Below, piece by piece: positions 50,901 to 64,000 of a DNA stretch of 64,000 nt. Below the pieces are notes generated by a model that did not search any database, was not told the DNA's origin, and saw only the letters and a program-made list of their open reading frames with translations. A program made the translations under genes and the position numbers. Source of the stretch: Aurelia coerulea (lineage: Eukaryota; Cnidaria; Scyphozoa; Semaeostomeae; Ulmaridae); NCBI GenBank assembly GCA_039566865.1, contig CM076948.1:24253001-24317000 (forward strand), read 5' to 3'. Each line of letters begins with the position of its first letter. Positions within the stretch are counted from its first letter, which is position 1.

Positions 50901-51131
50901 GAGTTGGTTCAGAAATCAATTGGTAAAGACCAAGGTCGGACGTTAATGGCTCAAAATGCTTTCCCTCATTATTTTCTATTTCATTTTCCCACCACTGAGA
51001 AGATCGACAATTGAAATCACCGGTGATGACGACACAGAAAGGATTTTCAGCAGCCATTTTAGATAATAACAATTCGAAGTTCATGGTGAAATCATCGAAC
51101 TCAGTTTGATTTTGGCTCGTTGGCTCGATTT
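47968..51131 (-). mobile_element. 5'-truncated LINE inserted in the satellite, 11-bp TSD
   Basis: Minus-strand element ending in an 18-bp poly(A) (plus-strand T-run 47968-47985), flanked by AGTTCAAAATT (47957-47967 and 51132-51142), a duplicated piece of the satellite monomer. The 5' end begins inside the endonuclease coding region, so 5' UTR, ORF1 and the start of ORF2 are missing, as after incomplete reverse transcription. The 3' UTR is about 48198-47986. Confidence 0.93.
48199..51131 (-). pseudogene. LINE ORF2 fragment: endonuclease end, reverse transcriptase, C-terminal region
   Basis: The frame is open from the truncation point; first ATG at 51084. It includes the last part of an APE-type endonuclease ('ITGDFNCRSSQWW', 'SCIDLIFT'), a long linker, and reverse transcriptase with 'NYRPISLLP', 'LDISKAFDRVWH', 'GVPQGSILGPLFFLVYIND' and the catalytic 'LFADDTSLF'. 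A single in-frame TAA at 48877-48879, after 'ATSREKL', separates the downstream 207-codon C-terminal part (with a cysteine-rich 'HFLLLCPCF' motif) that continues in the same frame to 48199. The family is jockey/CR1/L2-like by these motifs. It is non-functional through 5' truncation and the stop. Confidence 0.92.
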
Positions 51132-54100
51132 AGTTCAAAATTGTCACTTAGATTGCTTTAACTGCTGCAGGAGTAGAGATATTCAGCTTTAATCTCACAG
51201 GTTTCAATAGATGCGAGAATTTGGTAGAGAATCACTACCACAGAAAAGCATCTATTCCAATGAGCTGAGAAATTTATAGAGAAGCATTAATTGATTTCTT
51301 ATAGAAATTTTGCGATGCAAAATTAAATGTTGAGTTCAAAAATGTCACTTAGACGGCTGTAACTGTTGCAGGAGTAGAGATATTCAGCTTTAATCTAACA
51401 GGTTTAAATAGATGCGAGAATTTGGTAGAGAATCACTACCACAGAAAAGCATCTATTCCAATGAGCTGAGAAATTTATAGAGAATCATTAATTGATTTCT
51501 TATAGCAATGTTTCGATGCAAAATGAAATGCTGAGTTCAAAAATGTCACTTAGACGGCTGTAACTGTTGCAGGAGGAGAGATATTCAGTTTTAATCTCAC
51601 AGGTTTCAATAGATGCAAGAATTTGGTAGAGAATCACTACCACAGAAAAGCATCTATTCCAATGAGCTGAGAAATTTATAGAGAATCATTAATTGATTTC
51701 TTATAGCAATGTTTCGATGCAAAATTGAATGCTGAGTTCAAAAATGTCACTTAGACGGCTTTAACTATTGCAGGAGTAGAGATATTCAGTTTTAATCTAA
51801 CAGGTTTCAATAGATGCGAGAATTTGGTAGAGAATCACTACCACAGAAAAGCATCTATTCCAATGAGCTGAGAAGTTTATAGAGAATTATTAATTGATTT
51901 CTTATAGCAATGGTTCGATGTATAATGATATGCTGAGTTCAAAAATGTCACTTAGACGGCTGTAACTGTTGCAGGAGTAGAGATATTCAGCTTTAATCTC
52001 ACAGGTTTCAATAGATGCGAGAATTTGGTAGAGAATCACTACCACAGAAAAGCATCTATTCCAATAAGCTGAGAAATTAATAGGGAATCATTAATTGATT
52101 TCTTATGGAAATGTTTCGATGCAAATTTAAATGCTGAGTTCAGAAATGTCACTTAGACGGCTGTAACTGTTGCAGGAGTAGATATATTCAGCTTTAATCT
52201 CACAAGTTTCAATAGATGCGAGAATTTGGTAGAGAATCACTACTACAGAAAAGCATCTATTCCAATGAGCTGAAAAAAATAAAGGGAATCATTAATTGAT
52301 TTTTTATAGCAATGTTTCGATGCACAAGGGTATGCTGAGAACAAACATGTCACTTAGACAGCTGAAACTGCTGTAGGAGTAGAGATATTTAGTTTTAATC
52401 CAACAGATTTCAATAGATGCGAGAATTTGGTAGAGAATCACTACCACAGAAAAGCATCTATTCCAATGAGCTGAGAAATTTATAGAGAATCATTAATTGA
52501 TTTCTTATAGCAATGTTTCGATGCCAAATTAAATGCTGAGTTCAAAAATGTTACTTGGACGGCTGTAACTGTTGCAAGAATAGAGATATTCAGCTTTATT
52601 CTCACAAGTTTCAATACATGCGAGAATTTGGTAGAGAATCACTACCACAGAAAAGCATCTATTCCAATGAGCTGAGAAATTTATAGAGAATCATTAATTG
52701 ATTTCTTATAGCAATGTGTCGATGCAAAATTAAATGTTGAGTTCAAAAATGTCACTTAGACGGCTGTAACTGTTGCAGGAGTAGAGATATTCCGCTTTAA
52801 TCTCACATGTTTCAATGGATGCGAGAAATTGGTAGAGAATCACTACCACAGAAAAGCATCTATTCCAATGAGTTGAGAAATTTATAGAGAATCATTAATT
52901 GATTTCTTATAGCAATGTTTCAACGCAAAATTAAATGCTGACTTCAAAAATGTTACTTAGACGGCTGTAATTGTTGCAGGAGTAGAGATATTCCGCTTTA
53001 ATCTCACATGTTTCAATAGATGCGAGAAATTGGTAGAGAATCACTACCACAGAAAAGCATCTATTCCAATGAGCTGAGAAATTTATAGAGAAGCATTAAT
53101 TGATTTCTTATAGCAATGTTTCGATGCAAATGTAAATGCTGAGTTCCAAAATGTCACTTAGACGGCTTCAACTGTTGCAAGAGTAGAGATATTTAGCTTT
53201 AATCTCACAGGTTTCAATAGATGTGAGAATTTGGTAGAGAATCACTACCACAGAAAAGCATCTATTCCAATGAGCTGAGAAATTCATAGAGAATCATTAA
53301 TTGATTTCTTACAACAATGTTTCGATGCAACATTAAATGCTGAGTTCAAATATGTCATTTAGATGGCTGTAACTGTTGCAGAAATAGAGATATTCAGCTT
53401 TAATCTCACAGATTTCAATAGATGCGAGAATTTGGTAGAGAATCACTACCACAGAAAAGCATCTATTCTAATGAGCGGAGAAATCTATAGAGAATCATTA
53501 ATTGATTTCTTATAGCAATGTTTCGATGCAAAATTAAATGTTGAGTTCAAAAATGTCACTTAGACGGCTGTAACTGTTGCAAGAGTAGAGATATTTAGCT
53601 TTAATCTCACAGGTTTCAATAGATGCGAGAATTTGGTAGAGAATCACTACCACAGAAAAGCATCTATTCCAATGAGCTGAGAAATTCATAGAGAATCATT
53701 AATTGATTTCTTACAACAATGTTTCGATGCAACATTAAATGCTGAGTTCAAATATGTCATTTAGATGGTTGTAACTGTTGCAGGAGTTGAGATATTCAGC
53801 TTTAATCTAACAGGCTTCAATAGATGCGAGAATTTGGTAGAGAATCACTACCACAGAAAAGCATCTATTCCAATGAGCTGAGAAATTTATAGGGAATCAT
53901 TAATTGATTTCTTATAGCAATGTTTCGATGCAAAATGAAATGCTGAGTTCAAAAATGTCACTTAGAAGGCTGTAACTATTGCAGGAGTAGAGATATTTAA
54001 CTTTAATCTCACAGGTTTCAATAGATTCGAGAATTTGGTAGAGAATCACTACCACAAAAAAGCATCTATTCCAATGAGCTGAAAAATTTATAGGGAATCA

Positions 54101-57100
54101 TTAATTGATTTCTTATAGCAATGCTTCGATGCAAAATTAAATGTTGAGCTCAAAAATGTCATTTAGACGGCTGTAACTGTTGCAAGAGTAAGGATATTAA
54201 GCATTAATCTCACAGGTTTCAATAGATGCGAGAATTTGGTAGAGAATCACTACCACAGAAAAGCATCTATTCCAATGAGCTGAGAAATTTATAGAGAATC
54301 ATTAATTGATTTTTTATTGCAATATTTCGATGCAAAATGAAATGCTGAGTTCAAAATTGTCACTTAGAAGGCTGTAACTGTTGCAGGAGTAGAGATATTC
54401 AACTTTAATCTTACAGGTTTCAATAGATTCGAGAATTTGGTAGAGAATCACTTCCACAGAAAAGCATCTATTCCAATGAGCTGAGAAATTTAGAGGAAAT
54501 CATAAATTGATTTCTTATAGCAATGTTTCGATGCAAAATTAAATGCTGAGTTCATAAATGTTACTTAGACGGCTGTAACTGTTGCAGGAATAGAGATATT
54601 CAGCTTTAATCTAACAGGTTTCAATAGATGCGAGAATTTGGTATAGAATCACTACCACAGAAAAGCATCTATTCCAATGAGCTGAGAAATTTATAGAGAA
54701 GCATTAATTGATTTCTTATAGCAATGTTTCGATGCAAATGTAAATGCTGAGTTCCAAAATGTCACTTAGACGGCTGTAACTGTTGCAAGAGTAGAGATAT
54801 TTAGCTTTAATCTCACAGGTTTCAATAGATGTGAGAATTTGGTAGAGAATCACTACCACAGAAAAGCATCTATTCCAATGAGCTGAGAAATTCATAGAGA
54901 ATCATTAATTGATTTCTTACAACAATGTTTCGATGCAACATTAAATGCTGAGTTCAAATATGTCATTTAGATGGCTGTAACTGTTGCAGAAATAGAGATA
55001 TTCAGCTTTAATCTCACAGATTTCAATAGATGCGAGAATTTGGTAGAGAATCACTACCACAGAAAAGCATCTATTCTAATGAGCGGAGAAATCTATAGAG
55101 AATCATTAATTGATTTCTTATAGCAATGTTTCGATGCAAAATTAAATGTTGAGTTCAAAAATGTCACTTAGACGGCTGTAACTGTTGCAGGAGTAGAGAT
55201 ATTTAGCTTTAATCTCACAGGTTTCAATAGATGCGAGAATTTGGTAGAGAATCACTACCACAGAAAAGCATCTATTCCAATGAGCTGAGAAATTCATAGA
55301 GAATCATTAATTGATTTCTTACAACAATGTTTCGATGCAACATTAAATGCTGAGTTCAAATATGTCATTTAGATGGTTGTAACTGTTGCAGGAGTTGAGA
55401 TATTCAGCTTTAATCTAACAGGCTTCAATAGATGCGAGAATTTGGTAGAGAATCACTACCACAGAAAAGCATCTATTCCAATGAGCTGAGAAATTTATAG
55501 GGAATCATTAATTGATTTCTTATAGCAATGTTTCGATGCAAAATGAAATGCTGAGTTCAAAAATGTCACTTAGAAGGCTGTAACTATTGAAGGAGTAGAG
55601 ATATTTAACCTTAATCTCACAGGTTTCAATAGATTCGAGAATTTGGTAGAGAATCACTACCACAAAAACGCATCTATTCCAATGAGCTGAAAAATTTATA
55701 GGGAATCATTAATTGATTTCTTATAGCAATGCTTCGATGCAAAATTAAATGTTGAGCTCAAAAATGTCACTTAGACGGCTGTAACTGTTGCAAGAGTAGA
55801 GATATTAAGCATTAATCTCACAGGTTTCAATTGATGCGAGAATTTGGTAGAGAATCACTACCACAGAAAAGCATCTATTCCAATGAACTGAGAAATTTAT
55901 AGAGAATCATTAATTGATTTCTTATTGAAATATTTCGATGCAAAATGAAATGCTGAGTTCAAAATTGTCACTTAGAAGGCTGTAACTGTTGCAGGAGTAG
56001 AGATATTCAACTTTAATCTTACAGGTTTCAATAGATTCGAGAATTTGGTAGAGAATCACTTCCACAGAAAAGCATCTATTCCAATGAGCTGAGAAATTTA
56101 GAGGAAATCATAAATTGATTTCTTATAGCAATGTTTCGATGCAAAATTAAATGCTGAGTTCATAAATGTTACTTAGATAGCTGTAACTGTTGCAGGAGTA
56201 GAGATATTCTGCTTTAATCTCACAGGTTGCAATAGATGCGAGAATTTGGTAGAGAATCACTACCACAGAAAAGCATCTATTTTAATGAGCTGAGAAATTT
56301 ATAGGGAATCATTAATTGATCTCTTGTAGCAATGTTTCGATGCAAAATGAAATGCTGAGTTCAAAATTGTCACTTAAAGGGCTGCAACTGTTGCAGAAGT
56401 AGAGATATTCAACTTTAATCTCACAGGTTTCAATAGATGCGAGAATTTGGTAGAGAATCACTACCACAAAAAAGCATCTATTCCAATGAGCTGAGAAATT
56501 TATAGGGAATCATTAATTGATTTCTTATAGCAATGCTTCGATGCAAAATGAAATGCTGAGTTTAAAAATGTCACTTAGAAGGCTGTAACTGTTGCAGGAG
56601 TAGAGATATTCAACTTCAATCTCACAGGTTTCAATAGATGCGAGAATTTGGTAGAGAATCACTACCACAGAAAAGCATCTATTCCAATTAGCTGAGAAAT
56701 TTATAGAGAGTCATTAATTGATTTCTTATAGCAATGTTTCGATGCAAAATTAAATGCTGAATTCAAAAATTTCACTTAGATGGCTATAACTGTTGCAGGA
56801 GTAGAGATATTCAGCTTTAATCTCACAGGTTTCAATAGATGTAAGAATTTGGTAGAGAATCACTATCACAGAAAAGCATCTATTCCAATGACCTGATAAA
56901 TTTATAGGGAATCATTAATTGAAATCTTATAGCAATGTTTCGATGCACCAATAATTGCTGAGTTCATAAAATTCACTTAAACGGCTGTAACTGTTGCAGG
57001 AGTAGAGAAATTCAGCTTTAATCTCACAGGTTTCAATAGATGCGAGAATTTGGTAGAGAATCACTACCACAGAAAAGCATCTTTTCCAATGAGCTGAGAA

Positions 57101-60100
57101 ATTTATAGAGAATCATTAATTGATTTCTTATAGCAATGTTTCGATGCAATATTAAATGCTGAATTCAAAAATGTCACTTAGATGGCTATAACTGTTGCAG
57201 GAGTAGAGAAATTCAGCTTTAATCTCACATGTTTCAATAGATGCGAGAATTTGGTAGAGAATCACTACCACAGAAAAGCATCTATTCCAATGACCTGGTA
57301 AATTTATAGGGAATCATTAATTGATTTCTTATAGCAATGTTTCGATGCAAAATTAAATGCTGAATTCAAAAATGTCACTTATACAGCTGTAACTGTTGCA
57401 GGAGTAGAGATATTCAGCTTTAATCTCACAGGTTTCAATAGATGCGAGAATTTGGTAGAGAATCACTACCACAGAAAAGCATCTATTTTAATGAGCTGAG
57501 AAATTTATAGGGAATCATTAATTGATCTCTTGTAGCAATGTTTCGATGCAAAATGAAATGCTGAGTTCAAAATTGTCACTTAAAGGGCTGCAACTGTTGC
57601 AGAAGTAGAGATATTCAACTTTAATCTCACAGGTTTCAATAGATGCGAGAATTTGGTAGAGAATCACTACCACAAAAAAGCATCTATTCCAATGAGCTGA
57701 GAAATTTATAGGGAATCATTAATTGATTTCTTATAGCAATGCTTCGATGCAAAATGAAATGCTGAGTTTAAAAATGTCACTTAGAAGGCTATAACTGTTG
57801 CAGGAGTAGAGATATTCAACTTCAATCTCACAGGTTTCAATAGATGCGAGAATTTGGTAGAGAATCACTACCACAGAAAAGCATCTATTCCAATTAGCTG
57901 AGAAATTTATAGAGAGTCATTAATTGATTTCTTATAGCAATGTTTCGATGCAAAATTAAATGCTGAATTCAAGAATGTCACTTAGATGGCTATAACTGTT
58001 GCAGGAGTAGAGATATTCAGCTTTAATCTCACAGGTTTCAATAGATGCGAGAATTTGGTAGAGAATCACTATCACAGAAAAGCATCTATTCCAATGACCT
58101 GATAAATTTATAGGGAATCATTAATTGAAATCTTATAGCAATGTTTCGATGCACCAATAATTGCTGAGTTCATAAAATTCACTTAAACGGCTGTAACTGT
58201 TGCAGGAGTAGAGATATTCAGCTTTAATCTCACAGGTTTCAATAGATGCGAGAATTTGGTAGAGAATCACTACCACAGAAAAGCATCTTTTCCAATGAGC
58301 TGAGAAATTTATAGAGAATCATTAATTGATTTCTTATAGCAATGTTTCGATGCAATATTAAATGCTGAATTCAAAAATGTCACTTAGATGGCTATAACTG
58401 TTGCAGGAGTAGAGAAATTCAGCTTTAATCTCACATGTTTCAATAGATGCGAGAATTTGGTAGAGAATCACTACCACAGAAAAGCATCTATTCCAATGAC
58501 CTGGTAAATTTATAGGGAATCATTAATTGATTTCTTATAGCAATGTTTCGATGCAAAATTAAATGCTGAATTCAAAAATGTCACTTAGACGGCTATAACT
58601 ATTGCAGGAGTAGAGAAATTCAGCTTTATTCTCACAGGTTTCAATAGATGCGAGAATTTGGTAGAGAATCACTACCACAGAAAAGTATCTATTCCAATGA
58701 ACTGAGAAATTTATAGAGAATCATTAATTGATTTCTTATAGCAATGTTTCGATGCAATATTAAATGCTGAGTTCAAAACTTTCACTTATACAGCTGTAAC
58801 TGTTGCAGGAGTAGAGATATTCAGCTTTAATCTCACTGGTTTCAATAGATGCGAGAATTTGGTAGAGAATCACTACCACAGAAAAGCATATATTCCAATG
58901 AGCTGAGAAATTTATAGAGAATCATTAATTGATTTCTTATAGCAATTTTTCGATGCAAAATTAAATGCTGAGTTCAAAAATGTCACTTCGACGGCTATAA
59001 CTGTTGCAGGAGTAGAGATATTCAGCTTTAATCTCACAGGTTTCAATAGATGCGAGAATTTGGTAGAGAATCACTACCACCGAAAAGCATCTATTCCAAT
59101 GAGCTGAGAAATTTATAGGGAATCATTAATTGACTTCTTATAGCAATGCTTCGATGCAAAATTAAATGCTGAGTTCATAAATGTTACTTAGATAGCTGTA
59201 ACTGTTGCAGGAGTAGAGATATTCAGCTTTAATCTCACAGTTTTCAATAGATGCGAGAATTTGGTAGAGAATCACTACCACAGAAAAGCATCTATTCCAA
59301 TGATCTTAGAAATTTATAGAGTAGCATTAATTGATTTCTTATAGCAATTTTTCGATGCAAAATTAAATGTTGAGTTCATAAATGTCACTTAGAGGGCTGT
59401 AACTATTGCAGGAGTAGAGAAATTCAGCTTTATTCTCACAGGTTTCAATAGATGCGAGAATTTGGTTGAGAATCACTACCACAGAAAAGTATCTATTCCA
59501 ATGAACTGAGAAATTTATAGAGAATCATTAATTGATTTCTTATAGCAATGTTTCGATGCAATATTAAATGCTGAGTTGAAAACTTTCACTTAGACAGCTG
59601 TAACTGTTGCAGGAGTAGAGATATTCAACTTTAATCTCACAGGTTTCAATAGATGCGAGAATTTGGTAGAGAATCACTACCACAAAAAAGCATCTATTCC
59701 AATGAGCTGAGAAATTTATAGAGAATCATTAATTGATTTCTTATAGCAATGCTTCGATGCAAAATTAAATGCTGAGTTCAAAAATGTCACTTCGACGGCT
59801 ATAACTGTTGCAGGAGTAGAGATATTCAGCTTTAATCTCACAGGTTTCAATAGATGCGAGAATTTGGTAGAGAATCACTACCACAGAAAAGCATCTATTC
59901 CAATGAGCTGAGAAATTTATAGGGAATCATTAATTGACTTCTTATTGCAATATTTCGATGCAAAATGAAATGCTGAGTTCAAAATTGTCACTTAGAAGGC
60001 TGTAACTGTTGCAGGAGTAGAGATATTCAACTTTAATCTTACAGGTTTCAATAGATTCGAGAATTTGGTAGAGAATCACTTCCACAGAAAAGCATCTATT

Positions 60101-63100
60101 CCAATGAGCTGAGAAATTCATAGGGAATCATTAATTGATTTCTTATAGCAATGTTTCGATGCAAAATTAAATGCTGAATTCAAAAATGTCACTTAGACGG
60201 CTATAACTATTGCAGGAGTAGAGAAATTCAGCTTCATTCTCACAGGTTTCAATAGATGCGAGAATTTGGTAGAGAATCACTACCACAGAAAAGTATCTAT
60301 TCCAATGAACTGAGAAATTTATAGAGAATCATTAATTGATTTCTTATAGCAATGTTTCGATGCAATATTAAATGCTGAGTTCAAAACTTTCACTTATACA
60401 GCTGTAACTGTTGCAGGAGTAGAGATATTCAGCTTTAATCTCACTGGTTTCAATAGATGCGAGAATTTGGTAGAGAATCACTACCACAGAAAAGCATATA
60501 TTCCAATGAGCTGAGAAATTTATAGAGAATCATTAATTGATTTCTTATAGCAATTTTTCGATGCAAAATTAAATGCTGAGTTCAAAAATGTCACTTCGAC
60601 GGCTATAACTGTTGCAGGAGTAGAGATATTCAGCTTTAATCTCACAGGTTTCAATAGATGCGAGAATTTGGTAGAGAATCACTACCACAGAAAAGCATCT
60701 ATTCCAATGAGCCGAGAAATTTATAGGGAATCATTAATTGACTTCTTATAGCAATGCTTCGATGCAAAATTAAATGCTGAGTTCATAAATGTTACTTAGA
60801 TAGCTGTAACTGTTGCAGGAGTAGAGATATTCAGCTTTAATCTCACAGTTTTCAATGGATGCGAGAATTTGGTAGAGAATCACTACCACAGAAAAGCATC
60901 TATTCCAATGATCTGAGAAATTTATAGAGAAGCATTAATTGATTTCTTATAGCAATTTTTCGATGCAAAATTAAATGTTGAGTTCATAAATGTCACTTAG
61001 AGGGCTGTAACTATTGCAGGAGTAGAGAAATTCAGCTTTATTCTCACAGGTTTCAATAGATGCGAGAATTTGGTTGAGAATCACTACCACAGAAAAATAT
61101 CTATTCCAATGAACTGAGAAATTTATAGAGAATCATTAATTGATTTCTTATAGCAATGTTTCGATGCAATATTAAATGCTGAGTTGAAAACTTTCACTTA
61201 GACAGCTGTAACTGTTGCAGGAGTAGAGATATTCAACTTTAATCTCACTGGTTTCAATAGATGCGAGAATTTGGTAGAGAATCACTACCACAAAAAAGCA
61301 TCTATTCCAATGAGCTGAGAAATTTATAGAGAATCATTAATTGATTTCTTATAGCAATGCTTCGATGCAAAATTAAATGCTGAGTTTAAAAATGTCACTT
61401 CGACGGCTATAACTGTTGCAGGAGTAGAGATATTCAGCTTTAATCTCACAGGTTTCAATAGATGCGAGAATTTGGTAGAGAATCACTACCACAGAAAAGC
61501 ATCTATTCCAATGAGCTGAGAAATTTATAGGGAATCATTAATTGACTTCTTATTGCAATATTTCGATGCAAAATGAAATGCTGAGTTCAAAATTGTCACT
61601 TAGAAGGCTGTAACTGTTGCAGGAGTAGAGATATTCAACTTTAATCTTACAGGTTTCAATAGATTCGAGAATTTGGTAGAGAATCACTTCCACAGAAAAG
61701 CATCTATTCCAACGAGCTGAGAAATTTAGAGGAAATCATAAATTGATTTCTTATAGCAATGTTTCGATGCAAAATTAAATGCTGAGTTCATAAATGTTAC
61801 TTAGACGGCTGTAACAGTTGCAGGAATAGAGATATTCAGCTTTAATCTAACAGGTTTCAATAGATGCGAGAATTTGGTATAGAATCACTACCACAGAAAA
61901 GCATCTATTCCAATGAGCTGAGAAATTTATAGAGAAGCATTAATTGATTTCTTATAGCAATGTTTCGATGCAAATGTAAATGCTGAGTTCCAAAATGTCA
62001 CTTAGACGGCTGTAACTGTTGCAAGAGTAGAGATATTTAGCTTTAATCTCACAGGTTTCAATAGATGTGAGAATTTGGTAGAGAATCACTACCACAGAAA
62101 AGCATCTATTCCAATGAGCTGAGAAATTCATAGAGAATCATTAATTGATTTCTTACAACAATGTTTCGATGCAACATTAAATGCTGAGTTCAAATATGTC
62201 ATTTAGATGGCTGTAACTGTTGCAGAAATAGAGATATTCAGCTTTAATCTCACAGATTTCAATAGATGCGAGAATTTGGTAGAGAATCACTACCACAGAA
62301 AAGCATCTATTCTAATGAGCGGAGAAATCTATAGAGAATCATTAATTGATTTCTTATAGCAATGTTTCGATGCAAAATTAAATGTTGAGTTCAAAAATGT
62401 CACTTAGACGGCTGTAACTGTTGCAAGAGTAGAGATATTTAGCTTTAATCTCACAGGTTTCAATAGATGCGAGAATTTGGTAGAGAATCACTACCACAGA
62501 AAAGCATCTATTCCAATGAGCTGAGAAATTCATAGAGAATCATTAATTGATTTCTTACAACAATGTTTCGATGCAACATTAAATGCTGAGTTCAAATATG
62601 TCATTTAGATGGTTGTAACTGTTGCAGGAGTTGAGATATTCAGCTTTAATCTAACAGGCTTCAATAGATGCGAGAATTTGGTAGAGAATCACTACCACAG
62701 AAAAGCATCTATATTCCAATGAGATGAGAAATTTATAGGGAATCATTAATTGATTTCTTATAGCAATGTTTCGATGCAAAATGAAATGCTGAGTTCAAAA
62801 ATGTCACTTAGAAGGCTGTAACTATTGCAGGAGTAGAGATATTTAACTTTAATCTCAAAGGTTTCAATAGATTCGAGAATTTGGTAGAGAATCACTACCA
62901 CAAAAAAGCATCTATTCCAATGAGCTGAAAAATTTATAGGGAATCATTAATTGATTTCTTATAGCAATGCTTCGATGCAAAATTAAATGTTGAGCTCAAA
63001 AATGTCACTTAGACGGCTGTAACTGTTGCAAGAGTAGAGATATTAAGCATTAATCTCACAGGTTTCAATAGATGCGAGAATTTGGTAGAGAATCACTACC

Positions 63101-64000
63101 ACAGAAAAGCATCTATTCCAATGAGCTGAGAAATTTATAGAGAATCATTAATTGATTTCTTATTGCAATATTTCGATGCAAAATGAAATGCTGAGTTCAA
63201 AATTGTCACTTAGAAGGCTGTAACTGTTGCAGGAGTAGAGATATTCAACTTTAATCTTACAGGTTTCAATAGATTCGAGAATTTGGTAGAGAATCACTTC
63301 CACAGAAAAGCATCTATTCCAATGAGCTGAGAAATTTAGAGGAAATCATAAATTGATTTCTTATAGCAATGTTTCGATGCAAAATTAAATGCTGAGTTCA
63401 TAAATGTTACTTAGACGGCTGTAACTGTTGCAGGAATAGAGATATTCAGCTTTAATCTAACAGGTTTCAATAGATGCGAGAATTTGGTATAGAATCACTA
63501 CCACAGAAAAGCATCTATTCCAATGAGCTGAGAAATTTATAGAGAAGCATTAATTGATTTCTTATAGCAATGTTTCGATGCAAATGTAAATGCTGAGTTC
63601 CAAAATGTCACTTAGACGGCTGTAACTGTTGCAAGAGTAGAGATATTTAGCTTTAATCTCACAGGTTTCAATAGATGTGAGAATTTGGTAGAGAATCACT
63701 ACCACAGAAAAGCATCTATTCCAATGAGCTGAGAAATTCATAGAGAATCATTAATTGATTTCTTACAACAATGTTTCGATGCAACATTAAATGCTGAGTT
63801 CAAATATGTCATTTAGATGGCTGTAACTGTTGCAGAAATAGAGATATTCAGCTTTAATCTCACAGATTTCAATAGATGCGAGAATTTGGTAGAGAATCAC
63901 TACCACAGAAAAGCATCTATTCTAATGAGCGGAGAAATCTATAGAGAATCATTAATTGATTTCTTATAGCAATGTTTCGATGCAAAATTAAATGTTGAGT
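51132..64000 (+). repeat. 201-bp satellite array with higher-order repeats
   Basis: About 64 tandem monomers with head-to-tail spacing of 201 bp (for example the 'atgcgagaa' block at 51211, 51412, 51613 and 51814), continuing beyond the window. Each monomer contains 'gagaatttggtagagaatca' and 'gaatcattaattgatttctt'. Variant-defining changes recur every eight monomers (about 1610 bp; 53.1-56.2, 58.6-61.8 and 61.8-64 kb) or six monomers (about 1205 bp; 56.2-58.6 kb), that is, higher-order repeats. No coding potential. Confidence 0.95.

Noticed and set aside
47340..64000. CRISPR-like regular repeats
   Set aside because: Units are contiguous 201-bp monomers without unique spacers, the genome has spliced genes, and no cas-like gene exists. 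It is a eukaryotic satellite.
51132..64000. Hammerhead ribozyme or CENP-B box in the satellite
   Set aside because: No CTGATGA/GAAA core pair is present on either strand of the monomer. A TTCGATGCAAA piece resembles half of a CENP-B box but lacks the CGGG part.

Overview
This window looks like an AT-rich, intron-rich, repeat-choked metazoan nuclear contig. The main gene models, the cnidarian/lophotrochozoan-type transposon mix and the satellite organisation suggest a marine invertebrate, most likely an anthozoan cnidarian (inference; no species marker is visible). Nothing in it is prokaryotic. Almost all single-exon reading frames are shadows or repeat-derived; the real genes appear only when exons are joined by splice signals and phase.

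Three protein-coding genes can be assembled. (1) A plus-strand CoA-dependent acyltransferase / condensation-fold gene, 7337-11173: three exons, 520 codons, with the HxxxDG catalytic motif. (2) A minus-strand chromodomain gene starting at 16661, with the complete chromodomain in exon 2 (14264-14437); its 3' end is unresolved. (3) A minus-strand FREM1-like extracellular matrix gene, 45204 to 22872: nine phase-compatible exons, 1994 codons, with signal peptide, FRAS1/FREM N-terminal region, about twelve CSPG repeats in one 4.6-kb exon, a Calx-beta-like segment and a C-terminal C-type lectin domain. A pair of plus-strand exons resembling an MS4A-type membrane protein start (41021-41327), an exon caught inside a transposon (38359-38467) and a possible inverted copy of a lectin exon (44541-44722) lie in its first intron.

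Layout: 1-7.3 kb, a duplicated flank around a 3.4-kb fold-back element, a MITE, hAT remnants and a 1.6-kb fold-back ending just before the acyltransferase gene. 7.3-11.2 kb, the acyltransferase, both introns carrying transposons. 11.2-16.7 kb, the chromodomain gene and MITEs. 16.9-19.8 kb, a three-level nest of hAT-like and piggyBac-like non-autonomous elements with intact target-site duplications (TSDs). 20-22.9 kb, fold-back repeats. 22.9-45.2 kb, the FREM1-like gene with a Gypsy integrase fragment, satellite monomers, a tRNA-derived SINE, microsatellites and many MITEs in its introns. 45.2-47.3 kb, MULE-like fold-backs. 47.3-64 kb, a satellite of about 201 bp, interrupted by a 5'-truncated LINE with an 11-bp TSD and arranged in higher-order repeats of six and eight monomers; it runs off the window.

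The genes do not form a pathway. The unifying theme is transposon load: non-autonomous elements supply much of the intron sequence, sit next to a start codon, a stop codon and splice donors, and in one case carry a gene-like exon.
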